NCBI GenBank assembly: GCA_016735235.1
Contig: JAERRW010000027.1
Span: 1 to 40,885 of the forward strand
Direction: 5' to 3'
From: Sulfurospirillum sp.
Lineage (GTDB): Bacteria > Campylobacterota > Campylobacteria > Campylobacterales > Sulfurospirillaceae
DNA length: 40,885 nucleotides
Below are positions 8,435 to 17,494 of the stretch, piece by piece. Under the pieces are notes generated by a model that saw only the letters and a list, made by a program, of their open reading frames with translations, searched no databases and was not told where the DNA came from. The first letter of the stretch is position 1, and each line of letters opens with the position of its first letter. The position numbers and the translations under genes are program-made.

Positions 8435-8717
8435 TTGCTAAACTAAATAGAAGTTTTACAGCAAATAAATCTATAAACTGGAGACTTATTATGAGTATAA
8501 TTGGAGCTAAATCAATACCACCAATTGTAGTAGGAATGTAGTTTCGTATAAATGCATAAACTGGTTCTGTTAAGCGTGCTAGAACTTGCACTATTGGATT
8601 ATAAGGGTCTGGCTTTACCCAAGTAATAAGAGCTGAAATTATTACTACCCAAATATATATATTTAAAATCATGTGAAAAATTTGTGCTATTGCTTCTATG
8701 AGTGTTGATAGTATCAT
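8424..8717 (-). CDS. YggT family membrane protein
   Basis: This is a small protein of about 97 residues with two hydrophobic segments flanking the family motif WV.PDPYNPIVQVLARLTEPVY. YggT proteins are inner-membrane proteins implicated in osmotic tolerance and in cell-division or thylakoid organisation in other groups; the molecular role is unsettled. I chose the ATG at 8717 because AAAGGAG lies eight bases upstream. A longer in-frame start at 8738 would place that ribosome site inside the coding sequence. It lies between gltX and slt in the usual epsilonproteobacterial order. Confidence 0.9.
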   Translation of the reverse strand: MILSTLIEAIAQIFHMILNIYIWVVIISALITWVKPDPYNPIVQVLARLTEPVYAFIRNYIPTTIGGIDLAPIILIISLQFIDLFAVKLLFSLANAI

Positions 8718-8793
8718 TTTACTGTCTCCTTTAACCATGGCAAAGCCCTGGTGAAATTCCTCTCACTGAAGCTTTCACATTGTGAAGAATATT

Positions 8794-10089
8794 TCATTTT
8801 ACTATATCCTTTAGATAATCTTTTATGAGTGGATAAATTTCTGCTAAATTAGGCCCACTCTCTTGACCTGTTAATAAAATTCTTAAAGGCTTAAAAAAAT
8901 TTTTACTTTTAAGTCCACTTTTTTCACTTAAGTATTTTTTAAATTCATCAAACTCTTCAAAATATGGAGCTTTTTTAAATATGGCTTTAAGTACATTTAA
9001 ATTTTCTTGATAATTATCTGAATTTTTTGGTGCAAATATTGTATCTATTTTATCTTTTATTTCTGCTGTTGTGCTACATTGTTGAGTGTAAAGTTTGGCT
9101 AGTTTTCCTATGTTTACACCAGTAAAGCCTATTCGTTTAGAGAGTTCAATATCATCTATTAATTTTATATGTTCACGGTTTATAAATCTTAGTTTATCTA
9201 TATCAAATTGTGCTGGAGATTTTGAGATATTTTTCAATTTAAACCATTCTAGTGCCTCTTTTAAAGAAAAAATTTCTGTAGGAGTTTTATTGCCTAAAAG
9301 AGTTAAATAATTAATAATAGCTTCGGGCATATAACCTTGGTCTAAAAGCCATTTTGCACTACTAACATCATCTCGCTTACTCATTTTTTTACCAATTGTA
9401 TTTAAGATAATAGGTAAATGTGTATATTTTATCTTTTTTTCGTATCCAAGAGATCTTCTTATTAACTCTTGTTTTGGAGTATTTGAAATGTGATCTTCGC
9501 CTCGTATAATATGTGTTACTCCTTGAATCATATCATCAGTTGCACATGCAAAGTTGTATGTCGGATATTTATCTTTTCGCATAATAATAAAACTATCTAT
9601 TTCATCTCCATTAAAATTCATGTCGCCTTTTATTGTGTCTTTAAAAGTTATATTTGTTTGTGGTTTTTTAATTCTTATTGTAAAAGAGAGATTATTATCG
9701 AGTAGCTCTTCTTTACTTACATGTAAACATTTTCCACTATACCTATATGCTTTTTTTTGCTTTTTTGATCTATCTCTTTCATGCTCGAGTGCTTCTTCTG
9801 TACAAAAACAAGCAAATGCTTTTTTTTTATCCATAAGAGATGATGCAAACTGAAGATGATACTTTAAGTTTTTACTTTGATAATAAACATCATCATAAGC
9901 TATACCAAATATAGCCAATATGTCTAATATATCTCTATCTTTTCCCTCTATATTCCTTTTTTTGTCACTATCTTCTATGCGAATTATAAATTTTTCATTA
10001 TTTTGAGTGGCACATATATAATTAAAAATTGCAACTCTTAGGTTGCCTATATGCATATCTCCCGTTGGAGATGGTGCGAATCTATACAT
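8794..10089 (-). CDS. gltX: Glutamyl-tRNA synthetase, probably the GluRS2 (tRNA-Gln misacylating) type
   Basis: This 431-residue class I synthetase has HIGN in place of HIGH at residues 13-16 ([11 protein letters not shown]) and KMSKR near residue 236. It attaches glutamate to tRNA. Campylobacterota carry two GluRS enzymes, and the copy next to yggT and slt (HP0643 in H. pylori, Cj0845c in C. jejuni) is the one shown in H. pylori to charge tRNA-Gln with Glu for later amidation by GatCAB. Position and short length suggest the same here, but substrate choice cannot be read directly. One TTACATGTAA lies in the coding region (9717-9726). Confidence 0.93.
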   Translation of the reverse strand: MYRFAPSPTGDMHIGNLRVAIFNYICATQNNEKFIIRIEDSDKKRNIEGKDRDILDILAIFGIAYDDVYYQSKNLKYHLQFASSLMDKKKAFACFCTEEALEHERDRSKKQKKAYRYSGKCLHVSKEELLDNNLSFTIRIKKPQTNITFKDTIKGDMNFNGDEIDSFIIMRKDKYPTYNFACATDDMIQGVTHIIRGEDHISNTPKQELIRRSLGYEKKIKYTHLPIILNTIGKKMSKRDDVSSAKWLLDQGYMPEAIINYLTLLGNKTPTEIFSLKEALEWFKLKNISKSPAQFDIDKLRFINREHIKLIDDIELSKRIGFTGVNIGKLAKLYTQQCSTTAEIKDKIDTIFAPKNSDNYQENLNVLKAIFKKAPYFEEFDEFKKYLSEKSGLKSKNFFKPLRILLTGQESGPNLAEIYPLIKDYLKDIVK

Positions 10090-10156
10090 GTATATTAATC
10101 CTTTTTTGTTTTTTCGATTATATCTTTTTTTGCCTAATGAATAACTATCTATAAAA

Positions 10157-11947
10157 TTATTTTTGTTTTATATATTTCATTTCCAAAAGTTTATCATAAA
10201 TTTTAGAGACAATTGCTCCTGCTGCTGATCCACCGTGTCCGCCGTGTTCTACCATCACAGTTACAACATACTGAGGATCTTTGTATGGTCCATAAGTGGT
10301 AAACCAAGCATGTGAGCGACGATAATACTCCAATTCATGCTCTTTCATACGTATTTTTTCATCTTGAGGAATTCCTACAACTTGAGCAGTTCCTGTTTTT
10401 CCTGCTATGTCGACTTTGGTTTTAATATTTCTATGACCTGTTCCTCTTGGGTGAGATACAACTTCTCGCATGGCACTTCTTATTAGAGGAAGATGTTTTT
10501 TTTGTGTTAAAGTTAAAATATCTTTTTTGCCATAATCAACATTTAAACCTTCAATGCTATGTATAAAATGAGGAGTAACACTATAGCCAGTTGCTAAAAG
10601 AGCAGTATGCTTTGCTATTTGTAGAGGCGTTACTAAAAAATAACCCTGACCAATAGATGTATTTAAAGTTTCACCTTGATACCAAGGCTTTTGATACTTC
10701 TGCATTTTCCAAGATTTTCCAGGAACAGAGCCTATAAATTCATGGGGCAAGTCTACTCCTGTTTTTCTAGCAAAACCAAGATTTTTTAGCACTGGTGTTA
10801 TTTTGTCAATTCCTACTTTTAAACTCCCTTTATAGAAATATACATCGCAACTCTCTCTAATAGCTTTTCTAAAATTTGTTTTACTATGACCCTTATTTTT
10901 CCAACATCTAAAATCTCTTTCACCAAGTTCAATCGACCCACCACAATAAAAATTTGTATTAGGAGTAATAAGTCCAGTTTCAAAAAAAGATAAGCCTACT
11001 CCCATTTTTATAACCGAACCAGGAGGATAAAGACCATTTATAAGTTTATTGGTAAAAGGGTGATTAAAATCATTTGATAAATTTCTCCACTTACTATGAC
11101 TAATGCCGTCTACAAAGCTATTTAAATTATACTCTGGAAAACTTCCTGCGGCCAATATCTTGCCATTTTTTGCATTCATGACTATAATAACTCCACTTTT
11201 CTTGTCAAAAATTTTTGTAATATACTGTTGCAATTCTAAATCTAAATTTAATTTTATATCACTGCTAGTAGGAAGTTTTTTATCTATCTCTTCCAACTCT
11301 TCATTAAAAGCCGTTACCTTTGTTAGTTTTTCACCTCTTTGTCCCTCTAAAACAGAGTTATAATACTTCTCAATACCTGTTTTTCCTATAAAACCTGTAA
11401 GCTTTGCAATAGGATTATTCTGCTCATCTTTATGGTTTGCTTTTGCAACATAACCAATAACATGTGAGGCTAAATATTCATAAGGGTAATGCCGTCTTGA
11501 AGCGATGTTTATGCTTAAATTATCTCTAAGTGATAGTTTTGAAAATTTTTTCATTATTTTATTATATGAGATAAAATCAACTACTTTAACAAACTCATGA
11601 GAGTATGAAGAATCTCTTCTTGTATAAAGTTTTTTTAACTTTTCTTTATCTAAGCCATCTATATTTTTTACTAAAAAATCAATTTCATTTTCTAAAATTT
11701 CTCTTTTTTTTGAGGAGCTTAATTGTGGTTTTATTCCTATGCTAAAACCTAATCTATTTACAGATAATGGTTTTCCGTTTATATCTAATATTGAGCCACG
11801 AAATGGTGCTAAATACTCTACTCTAATAGCATTTCGCTTTGCAATCTCTTCATAATAAGTGTTTGATTTTATACTAATATAATATATTCTAACAAGCAAC
11901 ACAAGCCAAAAGAGTAAAAACCCAAAAATTAAAAATTTTATTCTCAC
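10157..11947 (-). CDS. mrdA: Penicillin-binding protein 2, elongation transpeptidase
   Basis: This 596-residue class B PBP has one N-terminal transmembrane segment, a dimerisation/pedestal domain and a C-terminal transpeptidase. The active-site SxxK is Ser311-Val-Ile-Lys314, the second motif is Ser366-Cys-Asp368 (usual for PBP2), and KTG is at 517-519. It cross-links new peptidoglycan during cell elongation together with RodA and MreB. The start overlaps the preceding membrane gene by four bases (ATGA), and the whole unit lies at the end of a long leftward cluster. In C. jejuni the equivalent is pbpC (Cj0652, recalled), also next to a small membrane gene. Confidence 0.96.
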   Translation of the reverse strand: MRIKFLIFGFLLFWLVLLVRIYYISIKSNTYYEEIAKRNAIRVEYLAPFRGSILDINGKPLSVNRLGFSIGIKPQLSSSKKREILENEIDFLVKNIDGLDKEKLKKLYTRRDSSYSHEFVKVVDFISYNKIMKKFSKLSLRDNLSINIASRRHYPYEYLASHVIGYVAKANHKDEQNNPIAKLTGFIGKTGIEKYYNSVLEGQRGEKLTKVTAFNEELEEIDKKLPTSSDIKLNLDLELQQYITKIFDKKSGVIIVMNAKNGKILAAGSFPEYNLNSFVDGISHSKWRNLSNDFNHPFTNKLINGLYPPGSVIKMGVGLSFFETGLITPNTNFYCGGSIELGERDFRCWKNKGHSKTNFRKAIRESCDVYFYKGSLKVGIDKITPVLKNLGFARKTGVDLPHEFIGSVPGKSWKMQKYQKPWYQGETLNTSIGQGYFLVTPLQIAKHTALLATGYSVTPHFIHSIEGLNVDYGKKDILTLTQKKHLPLIRSAMREVVSHPRGTGHRNIKTKVDIAGKTGTAQVVGIPQDEKIRMKEHELEYYRRSHAWFTTYGPYKDPQYVVTVMVEHGGHGGSAAGAIVSKIYDKLLEMKYIKQK

Positions 11948-12414
11948 ACTTTTCCTTTAAAAAGAATAATAACTAATACAGCATCTACAAGTATATAATA
12001 AAAATATCTTTCTGTAAAAACAGGATTACTTTCATTTAAAATATATGCTATAAATGAGTTAAGTAAAAAGTGTCCTAAGTAAGCAACAACAATATAAATA
12101 ACTAAAATACAGTTAGCACATGTAAAAAAGTTTCTTATTTTTTCTATAAAAAGGTTGTAAAAAAGCATAAATAATAAAAGTGAAGAAAATAGATAAAAAC
12201 CTTTATTGATATCATATATAGTTAAGTATCCGAAACTAAGATAGATATAAAATTTACTCTTCTCATTTTCAAAATTTATTACAATATATGTAAAAAACAC
12301 TCCTACAAAAAGAGGTAAAAATGTATATAATGAACTTAAAATTTGGCAAAATACCAAAAATAAACCAAAAAAAGTTAAGCTCAAATAATTTTTATTAGTG
12401 CTACTTCGTCGCAT
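11944..12414 (-). CDS. Polytopic membrane protein upstream of PBP2, MreD-like candidate
   Basis: This 156-residue protein has about five hydrophobic helices and a short charged N-terminus. Size, topology and strict coupling to mrdA (ATGA overlap) are what one expects for MreD, the membrane partner of the elongasome. Sequence identity to MreD is not evident by eye, so this is inference. A membrane gene occupies the same place in Campylobacter (Cj0651, recalled). The ATG at 12414 lies 34 bp inside the preceding acetyltransferase gene; a shorter start at an internal TTG a few codons downstream is possible. Confidence 0.6.
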   Translation of the reverse strand: MRRSSTNKNYLSLTFFGLFLVFCQILSSLYTFLPLFVGVFFTYIVINFENEKSKFYIYLSFGYLTIYDINKGFYLFSSLLLFMLFYNLFIEKIRNFFTCANCILVIYIVVAYLGHFLLNSFIAYILNESNPVFTERYFYYILVDAVLVIILFKGKV

Positions 12415-12839
12415 ACTGGAAAATGCTTACATTTAATACAGTCAGCCCAAATCTTATGTGCTGGCAATAATTCTTTAGAAATCTCTTTAAAATCAACTGA
12501 TTCAAAAAAACCTTTCTCGTATGTGAGAGTGAAAATTTTTTTAACATTTAAACTTTTTCCTTCCTCTAGCATTTTATTTACTACTTCTCGTCCAATTCCT
12601 TTGCCCCTATATTTACTCAATACAATAAGGCTTCTTATCTCTCCTAAATCAAATGCATGAAAATGCAATGCCCCAAAACCAACTATTGTCTCATCGTTTT
12701 TTGCGATAAGATATGAGCGTATATTGGTTGCCATCTCATCGGAACTTCTAAAAAGAATTGTACCTTTTTTAACCTCTTCTAAAACCAACGATTGCATCTC
12801 TTTTATGTCTGAGAGTTTTGCTTTAGTGTACTTAATCAA
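12381..12839 (-). CDS. argA: GNAT acetyltransferase, short N-acetylglutamate synthase (ArgA) type
   Basis: This 152-residue GNAT protein carries the acetyl-CoA loop YRGKGIG near residues 78-84 and the EIRSL core strand before it. The C-terminal pattern LPAHKIWADCIKCKHFP followed by VCDEVAL is characteristic of the short, kinase-less NAGS group, which makes N-acetylglutamate for arginine synthesis. Three cysteines (C-x2-C-x5-C) in that tail could bind metal. It starts at TTG (12839) overlapping the engB stop by 8 bp, with no clear ribosome site, so it is probably translationally coupled. An unrelated small-molecule acetyltransferase remains possible. Confidence 0.72.
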   Translation of the reverse strand: MIKYTKAKLSDIKEMQSLVLEEVKKGTILFRSSDEMATNIRSYLIAKNDETIVGFGALHFHAFDLGEIRSLIVLSKYRGKGIGREVVNKMLEEGKSLNVKKIFTLTYEKGFFESVDFKEISKELLPAHKIWADCIKCKHFPVCDEVALIKII

Positions 12840-13437
12840 TATCTAAACCAAATAGAGCATTAAATATCTCATCAGTTGCCTTTTGAATTCCTTTGCCATT
12901 TAAGCTAGAAACCATAAGAGAGTTTGGATATATCTTTTTTAGTAGACTTATATCTTTTTGTTTCAATTTATCTGATTTAGTAAATATAACCAATATTTTT
13001 TGATCCGCTCTTCTAATATCATGAAGATAAGCCGATACTTCTTTATCTATCTTTAAATCAAGATGACGAGAATCCACTAAATGAACAAAAAGCTTAATAG
13101 AGACTCTCTCTTTAATAAACTGTGTTAAGGTTTTTTGCCACTCATACTTTATTGATTTTGAAACTCTAGCATATCCAAATCCAGGAAGATCTACTAATCT
13201 TGCACTATAATTTTTTTCATCTTTTTTAAATTTTATATCAAAAAAATTTATAAGTCTAGTTTTTCCAGGAGTTGATGAGCTTTTTGCTAAATTTTTTCTT
13301 TTTGTTAAAGCATTTATAATAGAACTTTTTCCAACATTACTGCGCCCTATAAAAGCTATTTCACTGCAATCTTCTGCTAAAACTTGATCTATTTTTTCCG
13401 CTGATTTTACAAAATTAGCCTCATTTATAATTATCAT
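12832..13437 (-). CDS. engB: Ribosome-biogenesis GTPase EngB (YihA/YsxC)
   Basis: This 201-residue TRAFAC GTPase has Walker A GRSNVGKSS at residues 31-39, switch STPGKT followed by LINFF, G3 DLPGFGYA, and G4 TKSD. EngB assists late 50S subunit assembly and is usually essential. The start overlaps the lptA stop by four bases. It is embedded in the envelope cluster exactly as in Campylobacter (Cj0650, recalled). Confidence 0.96.
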   Translation of the reverse strand: MIIINEANFVKSAEKIDQVLAEDCSEIAFIGRSNVGKSSIINALTKRKNLAKSSSTPGKTRLINFFDIKFKKDEKNYSARLVDLPGFGYARVSKSIKYEWQKTLTQFIKERVSIKLFVHLVDSRHLDLKIDKEVSAYLHDIRRADQKILVIFTKSDKLKQKDISLLKKIYPNSLMVSSLNGKGIQKATDEIFNALFGLDID

Positions 13438-13898
13438 TTTTTACTATTCTTTTCTACTTTAAATATAAATTTTACAGGCTCATCTCCATCACTCTCTACT
13501 TCATAACGACCTGTTGTTTGGTTTACAAATATTTTATCACCATAAACTTTTTTATTTGTAACTTTTTCATGAAAAAAAGCATTTGTTAAAAATGTATATT
13601 GATTCTTAATGGGATCATAAATCATAGTTTCAGATGATCCAAAATATATATTTTCATTGATAGTCATATCAACTTCTACATCGCCAGTTGCCGTATATTG
13701 TAAAGGTTCTCTATTTTTATCAAAAATTATAACTACTTTCTTTGCTACTAATTTATTACTATTTTTACTTGCCACCACATTCCCGGTAAATTCTGTTATC
13801 TGTTTTTTTTCATCAGTAAAAAACTTATCTGCAACTATTTCAACTGTTTCTGCACTTGCAATAGCAGCCAAGCTAAATAATAATAGTAATAATTTCAC
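13434..13898 (-). CDS. lptA: LptA, periplasmic LPS transport bridge protein
   Basis: This 154-residue protein has a cleavable signal peptide (MKLLLLLFSLAAIASA) and an OstA-like beta-jellyroll: ADKFFTDEKKQITEFTGNV is the typical opening of the LptA/OstA fold. It links LptC at the inner membrane to LptD at the outer membrane for LPS delivery. Translation starts at GTG overlapping the lptC TGA (GTGA). Position directly after lptC and kdsC supports the call. Confidence 0.9.
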   Translation of the reverse strand: MKLLLLLFSLAAIASAETVEIVADKFFTDEKKQITEFTGNVVASKNSNKLVAKKVVIIFDKNREPLQYTATGDVEVDMTINENIYFGSSETMIYDPIKNQYTFLTNAFFHEKVTNKKVYGDKIFVNQTTGRYEVESDGDEPVKFIFKVEKNSKK

Positions 13899-14422
13899 TT
13901 TTCATCTTCCCTTACAATTGATTTAATATTAGTAGCATTTATCTTGCCTTTTATGATGTCGTAAACTAATGAAGTTCCATATGTTGTTATTTTATTGTTC
14001 TCTAAAACAAAGTCAGCGTCTATTTTAGCTATCTCTGTTTTTAAATTATACTCTGCTCTTTGTGAACGAAGTTTTACATTATCACTATTTCTATAATTTA
14101 TGTTACCTTCAAGATATAAATTATCTTTGACTAGTTTTCCGCTATCTGCTTTAATATTATCAGATAAACCACTTTGCTCTTTTCTTATAATATCTAAATT
14201 ATAAAATTCATCGTGATTTAAAAATCTTAAAACTCTTGAGGCTTTTATAATATGCGAAATTCCATCTTCTGCTATAGAGTAGTTTGTTGCATCAAACATA
14301 TCTATATTGGGCTCATTTTTGCTCTCTTCTGTCAATTGAGTATCATAAGGTTTTTGATAAAGTAAAAAAAGCATGATACCAATAAAAATAAATATAAAAT
14401 AGTATAAAAATTTTACTGCCAA
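13895..14422 (-). CDS. lptC: LptC, inner-membrane LPS transport protein
   Basis: This 175-residue protein has one N-terminal transmembrane helix (about residues 3-21) and a periplasmic OstA/LptC-like domain with repeated beta strands. LptC accepts LPS from the LptBFG transporter and passes it to LptA. Sequence conservation in this family is low, so the call leans on topology and on the kdsC-lptC-lptA order, which is common to many Gram-negatives. The start is a TTG inside the end of kdsC (10-bp overlap), without a clear ribosome site of its own. Confidence 0.85.
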   Translation of the reverse strand: MAVKFLYYFIFIFIGIMLFLLYQKPYDTQLTEESKNEPNIDMFDATNYSIAEDGISHIIKASRVLRFLNHDEFYNLDIIRKEQSGLSDNIKADSGKLVKDNLYLEGNINYRNSDNVKLRSQRAEYNLKTEIAKIDADFVLENNKITTYGTSLVYDIIKGKINATNIKSIVREDEK

Positions 14423-14907
14423 AGTTTTAAAAACTCCTTTTCAAGTCCCTCTTTTTTTACTACTAAATCTATCATCTCTCTTACTGCTCCTTTTCCTCCG
14501 TCAGTTGTTAATACAGTCTTTACATGCATTTTAATTAAATTAATACCATTATTTGGAGTAAAGGACCAGCCTATATTTTTTAACATCTCAAAATCATTTA
14601 GATCATCGCCAATAGCACCAACATTTTCTAAAGTTAAATTTTCCTCTTTTAAAATCTTCTTTAAAAGTGTTTTTTTATCTTTAACCCCTTGATACACATG
14701 AGTAATGCCTAATTCATCTGCACGCTTTTCAACTACTTTTGAGCTTCTTCCTGTAATTATTGCACTTTTAAATCCTAATTTATGCCAAGATACAATTGCA
14801 AGCCCATCTTTTACATTGAATGTTTTATACTCATCTTGGTTATTTCCATAGATAATACTGCCATCAGTTAAGCATCCATCGACATCAAATACCAAAAATT
14901 TAATCAT
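14413..14907 (-). CDS. kdsC: KdsC, 3-deoxy-manno-octulosonate-8-phosphate phosphatase
   Basis: This 164-residue HAD phosphatase of the C0 (capless) type has DVDGCLTDG with nucleophile Asp8 and Asp10, the second motif IITGRSS, a conserved Lys region near KKTLLKK, and the metal motif GDDLNDFEML. It removes phosphate from Kdo-8-phosphate to give Kdo for LPS inner core. The start overlaps the hisB stop (ATGA). Being next to lptC/lptA it fits an LPS cluster. Confidence 0.95.
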   Translation of the reverse strand: MIKFLVFDVDGCLTDGSIIYGNNQDEYKTFNVKDGLAIVSWHKLGFKSAIITGRSSKVVEKRADELGITHVYQGVKDKKTLLKKILKEENLTLENVGAIGDDLNDFEMLKNIGWSFTPNNGINLIKMHVKTVLTTDGGKGAVREMIDLVVKKEGLEKEFLKLWQ

Positions 14908-15476
14908 AAAGAACCCTTTGTACTAGGGACTCCGACTCTATCATTTTTTACAGTAGAACGACGAAGTGCAATAGCAAACGATTTAAAAATAGCTTCAAGT
15001 ATATGGTGTTTATTTTTTCCACGCTTACACTCCACATGTAGAGTTAAGCCAGCACTATTTACAACCGCTCTAAAAAATTCTTCCACAAGTTCTACATCAA
15101 ACTCTCCAACTTTTCCACGCAACTTTACATCATACACCAAATAGGCACGATTGCCAATATCTAGACAACTCTCAACAGCAGCTTCATCCATAACAATAAC
15201 CACATTTGAATATCTCTCTATATTTTTAATTGGATAAATTTCTTCTTTAAGTGCTTGACCCAAAACTATACCTACATCTTCTACACTATGATGAAAATCT
15301 ACATTTGTATCGCCATTGCACCTAACATGTAAATCCACTAAAGAGTGTTTTGAAAAAGTCTCTAACATGTGATCAAAAAAACCAATTCCAGTAGATATAT
15401 CTGATTGACCTTCTCCATGCAATTTTAACTCAATTTTGATATCTGTCTCTTTTGTCTTACGACTTAATTTTATCAT
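14904..15476 (-). CDS. hisB: Imidazoleglycerol-phosphate dehydratase
   Basis: This 190-residue protein is a monofunctional HisB that dehydrates imidazole-glycerol phosphate in histidine synthesis. The two duplicated metal-binding motifs are present: GFFDHMLE and FHHSVEDVG in the first half, and KNKHHILEAIFKSFA in the second. The Mn2+-binding histidine clusters are intact. It lies between rlpA and kdsC, isolated from other his genes, and is coupled to kdsC. Two ACATGT cores fall in this gene near 15325 and 15365. Confidence 0.96.
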   Translation of the reverse strand: MIKLSRKTKETDIKIELKLHGEGQSDISTGIGFFDHMLETFSKHSLVDLHVRCNGDTNVDFHHSVEDVGIVLGQALKEEIYPIKNIERYSNVVIVMDEAAVESCLDIGNRAYLVYDVKLRGKVGEFDVELVEEFFRAVVNSAGLTLHVECKRGKNKHHILEAIFKSFAIALRRSTVKNDRVGVPSTKGSL

Positions 15477-15479
15477 TTT

Positions 15480-16247
15480 TTACTCTTTTACTATAAATGA
15501 TCCACTAAATTCATCTTGCGATTTATAGTCTCTAGCTTCACTATCACTCTTAAAACCTGTTAGATAAACCCTATAAAGCACACTACCATTTTTATGCTCA
15601 GTTAATATTTTTGAACTATATCTACTATCGGCATGCTGTTTAGCATGTTTATATGCCCCTTTTTTGTCTCTAAAAGCACCTATTTGAACTGCATAATCAC
15701 TCATAATAACACTTTGTGTTACCTCACTAGTATCTCCAACAATTCCATTAAAACCTATGACTTCAATTCGAACCGGTGCTGTTCCTTTTTTTACCATGTC
15801 TACTTTATGAGCTGCTTTATTTGAAAGGTCTATTATTCTTGATTTTACAAAAGGACCTCTATCATTTATTCTTACTATTATTTTTTTATCATTTTCTAAA
15901 TTTGTAACTCTAAGCATGGTGTTCATAGGTAAAGTTTTGTGAGCAGCTGTCATGGCATGCATGTTGTAAGTCTCACCATTTGAAGTTAATTTATTATGAA
16001 AATCTGGCCCATACCAACTTGCAATTCCGCTAGACGAGTCATTTATATTTGCTTTTTCTGGGTAGTATTTTTTGCCTAAGACAGTGTATGGTCGCATGGT
16101 AGCTCTATGCATGTTTGAAGAGTTTCTTATCTTTTGTGTTTGTGTTGAGCTACTAATACTACTTCCATCACTATGTATGTATTGACGATTAGAACAACCA
16201 CTAAAAATAAAAATCATAATTAGCAGTAAGGTATTTTTAATATACAT
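15480..16247 (-). CDS. rlpA: RlpA-family septal lytic transglycosylase lipoprotein with SPOR domain
   Basis: This is a lipoprotein of about 255 residues with the lipobox FSGC near residue 18. The double-psi beta-barrel domain is plain: GIASWYGPDFHNKLTSNGE, MTAAHKTLP, RINDRGPF and the IDLSNKAA motif. A C-terminal SPOR domain (about the last 75 residues, YAVQIGAFRD...) binds denuded glycan strands at the septum. RlpA enzymes cleave glycan lacking stem peptides. I chose the ATG at 16247 because it starts directly before the signal sequence; an upstream TTG at 16271 would add eight residues. Its start overlaps the mltD stop by 11 bp, so the two murein enzymes are coupled. Confidence 0.92.
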   Translation of the reverse strand: MYIKNTLLLIMIFIFSGCSNRQYIHSDGSSISSSTQTQKIRNSSNMHRATMRPYTVLGKKYYPEKANINDSSSGIASWYGPDFHNKLTSNGETYNMHAMTAAHKTLPMNTMLRVTNLENDKKIIVRINDRGPFVKSRIIDLSNKAAHKVDMVKKGTAPVRIEVIGFNGIVGDTSEVTQSVIMSDYAVQIGAFRDKKGAYKHAKQHADSRYSSKILTEHKNGSVLYRVYLTGFKSDSEARDYKSQDEFSGSFIVKE

Positions 16248-17451
16248 GTGGTATAACAATTCTTTCACCAACCATTATAGTTGAATTTTTTTTATTATTT
16301 ACTCTCATTATTGTATCTATTGTTACATTAAATTTTTTTGATATTTCTCCTATAGTATCGCCTGATCTTATAGTATAGTGTTTTGATTTTGATTTTAATA
16401 CTGGAATAATTAATTTTTTATTCAAACTTAGTAGATTTGATTTTAATCTATTGAAATCTTTAATTACTTTATATGATACTCCATACTTTTTGCCTATAGA
16501 GTAAAGAGAATCTCCTTTTTTAATTTTATGGACATAAAAATGGCTGTTATCTTTATTTGGGTCAAAATTTTGTGCAAAATCTGCCTGTTTTCCATAAGGA
16601 ATATAGAGATGATATGTCTCTTTTTCAAGAGGAACAAAACTATATTTTAAGTGGGGATTATATGATGCTAACTCTTTATATGACATGCCTACACTATCGG
16701 CCACATTAGTCAATGTTGCGCCGCCTTTTACTTCTATTTTTGAAAATGTATAAGTTGAGCCTCTATTCATAAGATGACCCGCGTCATGTTCGACTATAAA
16801 ATCGGTACTATTAGAGAGATGTTCCATCATCATTATTTTTCTTATGTACATTCTACTCTCTTTTGGAATATACCCTTTATTTTGAAGTAAAAATGCCAAA
16901 TCATCTGTTCCTGCTCTTTCAATAGCCTTGCCTAATCTTCCTTCGCCACAATTGTATGCAATAGCCGCAAGATACCATTTGCCAAATCTATCATGAAGAT
17001 ATTTTAAATACTCAATAGCCGCTTTAGTAGATTTTATAGGGTCTCTTCGCTCATCAACATACAGATCAATTTCTAGTCCAAATCTTTTTGCTGTATTAGG
17101 CATAAATTGCCAAATTCCAACTGCTTTTGCACTTGAGTATGCATTTGGAGCAAAATTTGACTCTGCCATAGCCAAATATAAAAATGCATCTGGTATTTCG
17201 GCCTCTTCTATCATGTTTCTTAAAACTGGAATAAATCTATTACTATTTTCTAATACTTTTAAAAAATATTTTGTTCTATATCTATCGACATCTTCTTTCA
17301 TTGTTATAAAAACAAGATCAGTCATAAAAGTTGAATCAATATCAAAAGTTTTTAAAACTTTTGCTTGTTCACGATAGTTTGTCTCTATGCTTAAAAAAGC
17401 ATTTGCACTTTGTATTAATATAAAACTCAACAATAAGACTCTTAACAACAT
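16237..17451 (-). CDS. mltD: MltD-like lytic murein transglycosylase with two LysM domains
   Basis: This 404-residue protein has a signal peptide (about residues 1-18), an SLT catalytic domain (about 85-200) with catalytic Glu in AMAESNF, then GIWQFMP and AYNCGEGR, and two C-terminal LysM modules (about 310-353 and 358-401; KKGDSLYSIGKKYGV and RSGDTIGEISKKFNV). LysM binds GlcNAc in peptidoglycan. It cleaves glycan strands to anhydro-muropeptides. A strong GGAG ribosome site precedes the ATG. It is followed by rlpA with an overlap. Confidence 0.95.
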   Translation of the reverse strand: MLLRVLLLSFILIQSANAFLSIETNYREQAKVLKTFDIDSTFMTDLVFITMKEDVDRYRTKYFLKVLENSNRFIPVLRNMIEEAEIPDAFLYLAMAESNFAPNAYSSAKAVGIWQFMPNTAKRFGLEIDLYVDERRDPIKSTKAAIEYLKYLHDRFGKWYLAAIAYNCGEGRLGKAIERAGTDDLAFLLQNKGYIPKESRMYIRKIMMMEHLSNSTDFIVEHDAGHLMNRGSTYTFSKIEVKGGATLTNVADSVGMSYKELASYNPHLKYSFVPLEKETYHLYIPYGKQADFAQNFDPNKDNSHFYVHKIKKGDSLYSIGKKYGVSYKVIKDFNRLKSNLLSLNKKLIIPVLKSKSKHYTIRSGDTIGEISKKFNVTIDTIMRVNNKKNSTIMVGERIVIPHVY

Positions 17452-17494
17452 TAAACTCCTTCTTAAATGTTAAAATAGAGATATTAGCCAAATT

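Noticed and set aside
8736-8786. Small imperfect hairpin (CCATGGC...GCCCTGG) and the palindrome TTCACA-T-TGTGAA between gltX and the yggT-family gene
   Set aside because: Both are short, there is no T-run, and no regulator context. They may be chance; too weak to annotate.
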